Position numbers and translations under genes: made by a program
Source: Cyanomargarita calcarea GSE-NOS-MK-12-04C
GTDB lineage: Bacteria; Cyanobacteriota; Cyanobacteriia; Cyanobacteriales; Nostocaceae
Assembly: GCA_019359595.1 (NCBI GenBank)
Contig: JAHHGZ010000010.1
Span: 124,001 to 188,000, forward strand
DNA: 64,000 bases
Reading direction: 5' to 3'
In this document: in pieces, positions 61,283 to 64,000 of the stretch
Numbering within the stretch: the stretch's first letter is position 1
Layout of the letters: every line of letters starts with the position of its first letter
The notes under the pieces: model-generated
What the model saw: the letters and a program-made list of their open reading frames with translations, nothing else
Databases searched by the model: none
Told to the model about the DNA's origin: nothing

Positions 61283-62254
61283 ATGACTATTACTACAGAG
61301 AGAACCTTTGCAGCAGGGACTAATTCCGATTGGTTAATTGGTAACGCTCGCTTAACAGATTTATCAGGTAAACTATTAGGCGCTCATGTGGCACACGCGG
61401 GATTGATAATGTTTTGGGCAGGTGCAACCACCGTTACCGAAGTAACAAGATTTATTCCTGGTGTGCCTATGTACGAGCAGGGAATGACCTTATTACCCCA
61501 TTTAGCAACATTGGGTTGGGGTGTTGGTGCTGGAGGTGAAATCGTCGATACTTATCCCTATTTTGCCATCGGAATGTTGCATTTAGTCGCATCGGCTGTG
61601 TTGGGTGCAGGAGGACTTTTTCACGTTTTTCGCAGTCCAGATATTTTAAAGAATGGTGGCGGACAAGTTGCAAAATTTCATTATGAATGGAATGACCCGA
61701 AGCAATTAGGTTTAATTTTAGGACATCATTTAATTGTTTTGGGATTGGGTGCATTTCTCCTAGTACTCAAGGCAATGTATTTTGGGGGAATTTATGATAG
61801 TAGTATTGGAGATGTTCGCATCATTAGTAATCCCACTCTCGACCCAGAAATAATCTTTGGTTATTTGATGGGGATGAAAGACGGCAGTCAAAATTTATTG
61901 GCAATGGCAAGTGTTGATAATTTAGAAGATGTAATTGGGGGGCACATTTGGATTGGTTTAATTCTGATTTTCGGCGGTGCGTGGCATATTATAGTTAAAC
62001 CTTTTGGTTTTATTCGGTCATTCTTACCAATGAAAAATGGCGATGAGATTTTATCTTATAGCTTACTGGGTTTAGCGTTGATGGCATTTATTTCCACTGT
62101 TTTTGTAGCTTATAACACTACAGTTTTTCCCACAGAATTTTACGGTTCAGACCGTTTAAAATTGGCAAATATCCAATTTTTTCTGGGAGTTGTGGCACTT
62201 TTAGGTTTCATTTGGCATCGGGTGCGTTCAGTGCAGATAGGAGTGAAAAATTAA
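61283..62254 (+). CDS. Second IsiA/Pcb-like chlorophyll-binding protein
   Basis: A 323-residue CP43'-family antenna paralogue. [20 protein letters not shown] is an N-terminus unlike IsiA, followed by shared helices ([60 protein letters not shown]). It is about 25 residues shorter than the first, lacking the loop before the last helix, and ends [20 protein letters not shown]. The helix-associated histidines for chlorophyll are kept. It probably assembles with photosystem antennas in the same stress; the precise class is not assigned. Confidence 0.88.
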   Translation: MTITTERTFAAGTNSDWLIGNARLTDLSGKLLGAHVAHAGLIMFWAGATTVTEVTRFIPGVPMYEQGMTLLPHLATLGWGVGAGGEIVDTYPYFAIGMLHLVASAVLGAGGLFHVFRSPDILKNGGGQVAKFHYEWNDPKQLGLILGHHLIVLGLGAFLLVLKAMYFGGIYDSSIGDVRIISNPTLDPEIIFGYLMGMKDGSQNLLAMASVDNLEDVIGGHIWIGLILIFGGAWHIIVKPFGFIRSFLPMKNGDEILSYSLLGLALMAFISTVFVAYNTTVFPTEFYGSDRLKLANIQFFLGVVALLGFIWHRVRSVQIGVKN

Positions 62255-62289
62255 CTATTGACTACTTGCATTCTTTTTGAGGATAATTC

Positions 62290-62601
62290 ATGTTGGCAAT
62301 ATTGTTTAATGCCTTCTGTGCCTGGACAATACTCATTCTTTTAATTTCGAGTATTTGGATAACTCTCAGAAAAGGGGCAAGCCATATCCAAAGGCTGCAT
62401 CAAATTCCTTGTCATAATTGCGATTTCTTTACCAACGACTACCGACTCAAGTGTACAATCAACCCAATCAAGGCTTGTACAGAAGATGCGATCGCTTGCC
62501 GGGACTTTGAATTTAAAACTTCTTCCTGCAATGCTTGTCAGAAGCATCCCCACAAACCATTTCGCTTTGGGAAGTCATTGGTTATTCGTCCTGGGAGATA
62601 A
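62290..62601 (+). CDS. Small membrane protein with cysteine cluster in the isi operon
   Basis: A 103-residue protein. One N-terminal membrane span (ILFNAFCAWTILILLISSIW) is followed by a soluble part with paired cysteines: IPCHNCDFFTNDYRLKCTIN, KACTEDAIACRDFEFK and SSCNACQKHP. The C-x2-C pairs could bind iron, zinc or an iron-sulfur cluster at the membrane surface. It lies 35 bp after the antenna gene and 125 bp before flavodoxin in the same direction. Function is unknown; an iron-related role is inferred from context. Confidence 0.7.
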   Translation: MLAILFNAFCAWTILILLISSIWITLRKGASHIQRLHQIPCHNCDFFTNDYRLKCTINPIKACTEDAIACRDFEFKTSSCNACQKHPHKPFRFGKSLVIRPGR

Positions 62602-62726
62602 TTTTTTCCAATTCAACTGCAAATAACTTGCAATAATCTGGAACTTTGGTGTAATCTCTTAACAGTTGCATATTATTTGCAATAACTGCGATGTGCAGTT
62701 AAGCTGAATAACGATTGGGAGATAGG

Positions 62727-63281
62727 ATGTCTGCTCACATTGGACTGTTTTACGGCAGTACGACGGGTCATACCGATGCAGTAGCCGAATTAATCCGAGA
62801 TGAATTTGGTCGTGGAATGGTTAAGCTGCATTGTATGGCAGAAGCCAAAAAACAGGACTTTGCAAATTACAACTATCTAATTATCGGTTCACCCACCTGG
62901 CATATTGGCAAGTTACAAAGCGATTGGGAAGCATTTTTCCCAGAATTTGACGAGATGGATTTTAGCGGTAAGCAAGTTGCTTATTTTGGTCTTGGGGATC
63001 AATTGGAATACCCCTACAACTTTTTGGATGCTATGGGCATTTTAGCCCTGAAGATTACTTCTAGAGGTGGGATCAGGGTTGGCTCTTGGTCGGCTGAAGG
63101 TTATGACTTTCAAGAATCCAAAGCTTTGATTGGTAGCAAGTTCACTCGACTTGCTAATGGTGTTGAAGCTGTCGATGGTGAATTTGTTGGACTTGCCATT
63201 GATGAAGAGAATCAACCCGAATTGACAGAAGAACGCATCAGAATTTGGGTAACTCAAATTAGAAAAATGATGGGAGTTTAA
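62727..63281 (+). CDS. isiB: Flavodoxin
   Basis: A 184-residue FMN protein that replaces ferredoxin in electron transfer under iron limitation. The phosphate-binding loop YGSTTGHTD is near the start; the isoalloxazine loops are SPTWHIGKLQSDW and FGLGDQLEYPYNF. Length suits long-chain flavodoxins; QKESKALIG-type insertion appears as FQESKALIGSKFTRLANGVE. The ATG at 62727 with GGGAGATAGG upstream is chosen over a TTG at 62715. It lies within the isi gene cluster. Confidence 0.93.
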   Translation: MSAHIGLFYGSTTGHTDAVAELIRDEFGRGMVKLHCMAEAKKQDFANYNYLIIGSPTWHIGKLQSDWEAFFPEFDEMDFSGKQVAYFGLGDQLEYPYNFLDAMGILALKITSRGGIRVGSWSAEGYDFQESKALIGSKFTRLANGVEAVDGEFVGLAIDEENQPELTEERIRIWVTQIRKMMGV

Positions 63282-63350
63282 ACTACTTCCTCCTTGTCCT
63301 CTGCGGTTAAATCAATTAACTATTAGTCTGTGTCACTCACTATGATAGGT

Positions 63351-63518
63351 GCGACTTCGAGATTTTACCCATCAAGTAAAACCTGTTCAAGTTGCGGACA
63401 TAAGCAAGATATGCCGTTAAAAGAACGTGTTTTTACTTATTCCAATTGCGGCATAAGTTTAGATAGGGATCTGAATGCGGCTAAAAATTTAGCAGCATTT
63501 AAAAACAAGGTTGGCTAA
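63351..63518 (+). pseudogene. TnpB (IS200/IS605 OrfB) C-terminal zinc-ribbon remnant
   Basis: The frame reads FYPSSKTCSSCGHKQDMPLK, then FTYSNCGISLDRDLNAAKNL. This is the C-terminal zinc ribbon and RuvC-end (DRDLNAA) of TnpB. The third cysteine of the ribbon is Tyr, and all of the N-terminal RuvC domain is absent. It lies between the flavodoxin gene and the third antenna gene. Confidence 0.82.
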
Positions 63519-63644
63519 ACCTGGTCTGGGCGTTAAGGGTAAAGAAGGCCGTCCTCACCCGTCGAAACGTCAATTAAAACTAAGATGTCTAAGATGTCGA
63601 GGTTTTAAGTAGCAGTACTATTCATTCTAAAAAGGTACAAATTC

Positions 63645-64000
63645 ATGGCAGCAACTTTTGTTCCTCGCGGTATCGTCGTTCCTGAAGTAGGATGGTGGTC
63701 TGGGAATGCTCGTTTGGTCAACTTATCAGGGAAATTACTAGGCGCTCATGTAGCTCATGCAGGTTTAATTATTCTGTGGGCCGGGGCAATGACCTTATTT
63801 GAGATATCCCATTTTGACCCGAATCAACCGATGTATGAACAGGGATTAATTTTGCTTCCGCACCTGGCAACATTGGGCTTGGGTGTTGGTGCTGGTGGTG
63901 CAGTAATTGACACAAATCCCTATTTTGCGATCGGAGTTATACACCTAATATCCTCGGCTGTATTGGGTGCTGGTGGTCTTTTTCACTCCTTGATTGGACC
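63645..64000 (+). CDS. Third IsiA/Pcb-like chlorophyll-binding protein (partial)
   Basis: The frame from the ATG at 63645 is open to the window end (118 codons). [60 protein letters not shown] and [18 protein letters not shown] show the first helices of a CP43'-family protein, closest in look to the second gene. Its 3' part, which could tell whether it carries an extra domain such as a PsaL-like fusion, is outside the window. Confidence 0.88.
   Translation, partial: MAATFVPRGIVVPEVGWWSGNARLVNLSGKLLGAHVAHAGLIILWAGAMTLFEISHFDPNQPMYEQGLILLPHLATLGLGVGAGGAVIDTNPYFAIGVIHLISSAVLGAGGLFHSLIG

Noticed and set aside
1-64000. tRNA, rRNA or tmRNA genes
   Set aside because: I looked for T-loop strings (GGTTCGAATCC-like) and rRNA cores on both strands and found none convincing; a tRNA-scanning program could still find a divergent one.

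Overview
The window is chromosomal DNA from a filamentous, most likely nostocalean, cyanobacterium. Evidence: frequent HIP1 octamers (GCGATCGC), a phycobilisome subunit next to NblA, a high-light-inducible protein, an IsiA/CP43' cluster with flavodoxin, sucrose synthase, XisH/XisI, a PEP-CTERM protein and many Uma2-family proteins. No rRNA, tRNA, CRISPR array, phage or plasmid replication gene was recognised. The genus cannot be fixed from the sequence alone.

Layout. 0-2.9 kb: a minus-strand drug-efflux operon (ABC ATPase, ABC-2 permease, MarR, MFS) with a 13-bp palindrome over its likely promoter. 3-6 kb: repeats, gene fragments, a phosphatase and a Uma2 protein. 6-12.5 kb: two AAA-like/STAND ATPases (one with 14 WD40 repeats, one with a VMAP-type N-terminus) flanking two small unknown genes. 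12.5-21.7 kb: a decaying accessory zone with SDR and dienelactone-hydrolase fragments, HigBA, two MITE-like elements and a thioredoxin-like gene whose signal peptide is cut by a 24-bp palindrome. 21.9-26.5 kb: pentapeptide protein, allophycocyanin-alpha paralogue coupled to nblA, FeS-type photolyase, SDR. 26.9-27.6 kb: a four-unit tandem repeat. 28.6-34 kb: sucrose synthase and a GH65 phosphorylase/beta-phosphoglucomutase fusion. 34-48 kb: secreted unknowns, PEP-CTERM protein, 2OG oxygenase, frameshifted MFS gene, two LEA-like proteins, a small hydrophilic protein and an S9 peptidase. 48-51 kb: quinone reductase, thymidylate kinase, DNA polymerase III delta prime. 51-56 kb: toxin-antitoxin loci and remnants, hli gene, XisH/XisI. 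56-64 kb: a metal-homeostasis and iron-starvation block: divergent Mn/Zn-type ABC transporter with a Zur/Fur-like box, Dps, then IsiA, a second CP43'-like protein, a Cys-rich membrane protein, flavodoxin IsiB and a third CP43'-like protein cut by the window end.

Three themes stand out. First, 24-26 bp palindromic insertions at HIP1 sites have broken at least three genes, and each pre-insertion reading frame can be rebuilt exactly. Second, several type II antitoxins persist while their PIN-type toxins are reduced to stubs. Third, a dispersed element carrying a TTCTTCC heptanucleotide tract recurs five times, three of them directly after stop codons. No wholly new multi-gene system could be established. 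The best candidates for novelty are the small-insertion family, the apcA-like/nblA pair, and the orphan gene pair lying between the fragments of a dienelactone-hydrolase copy.
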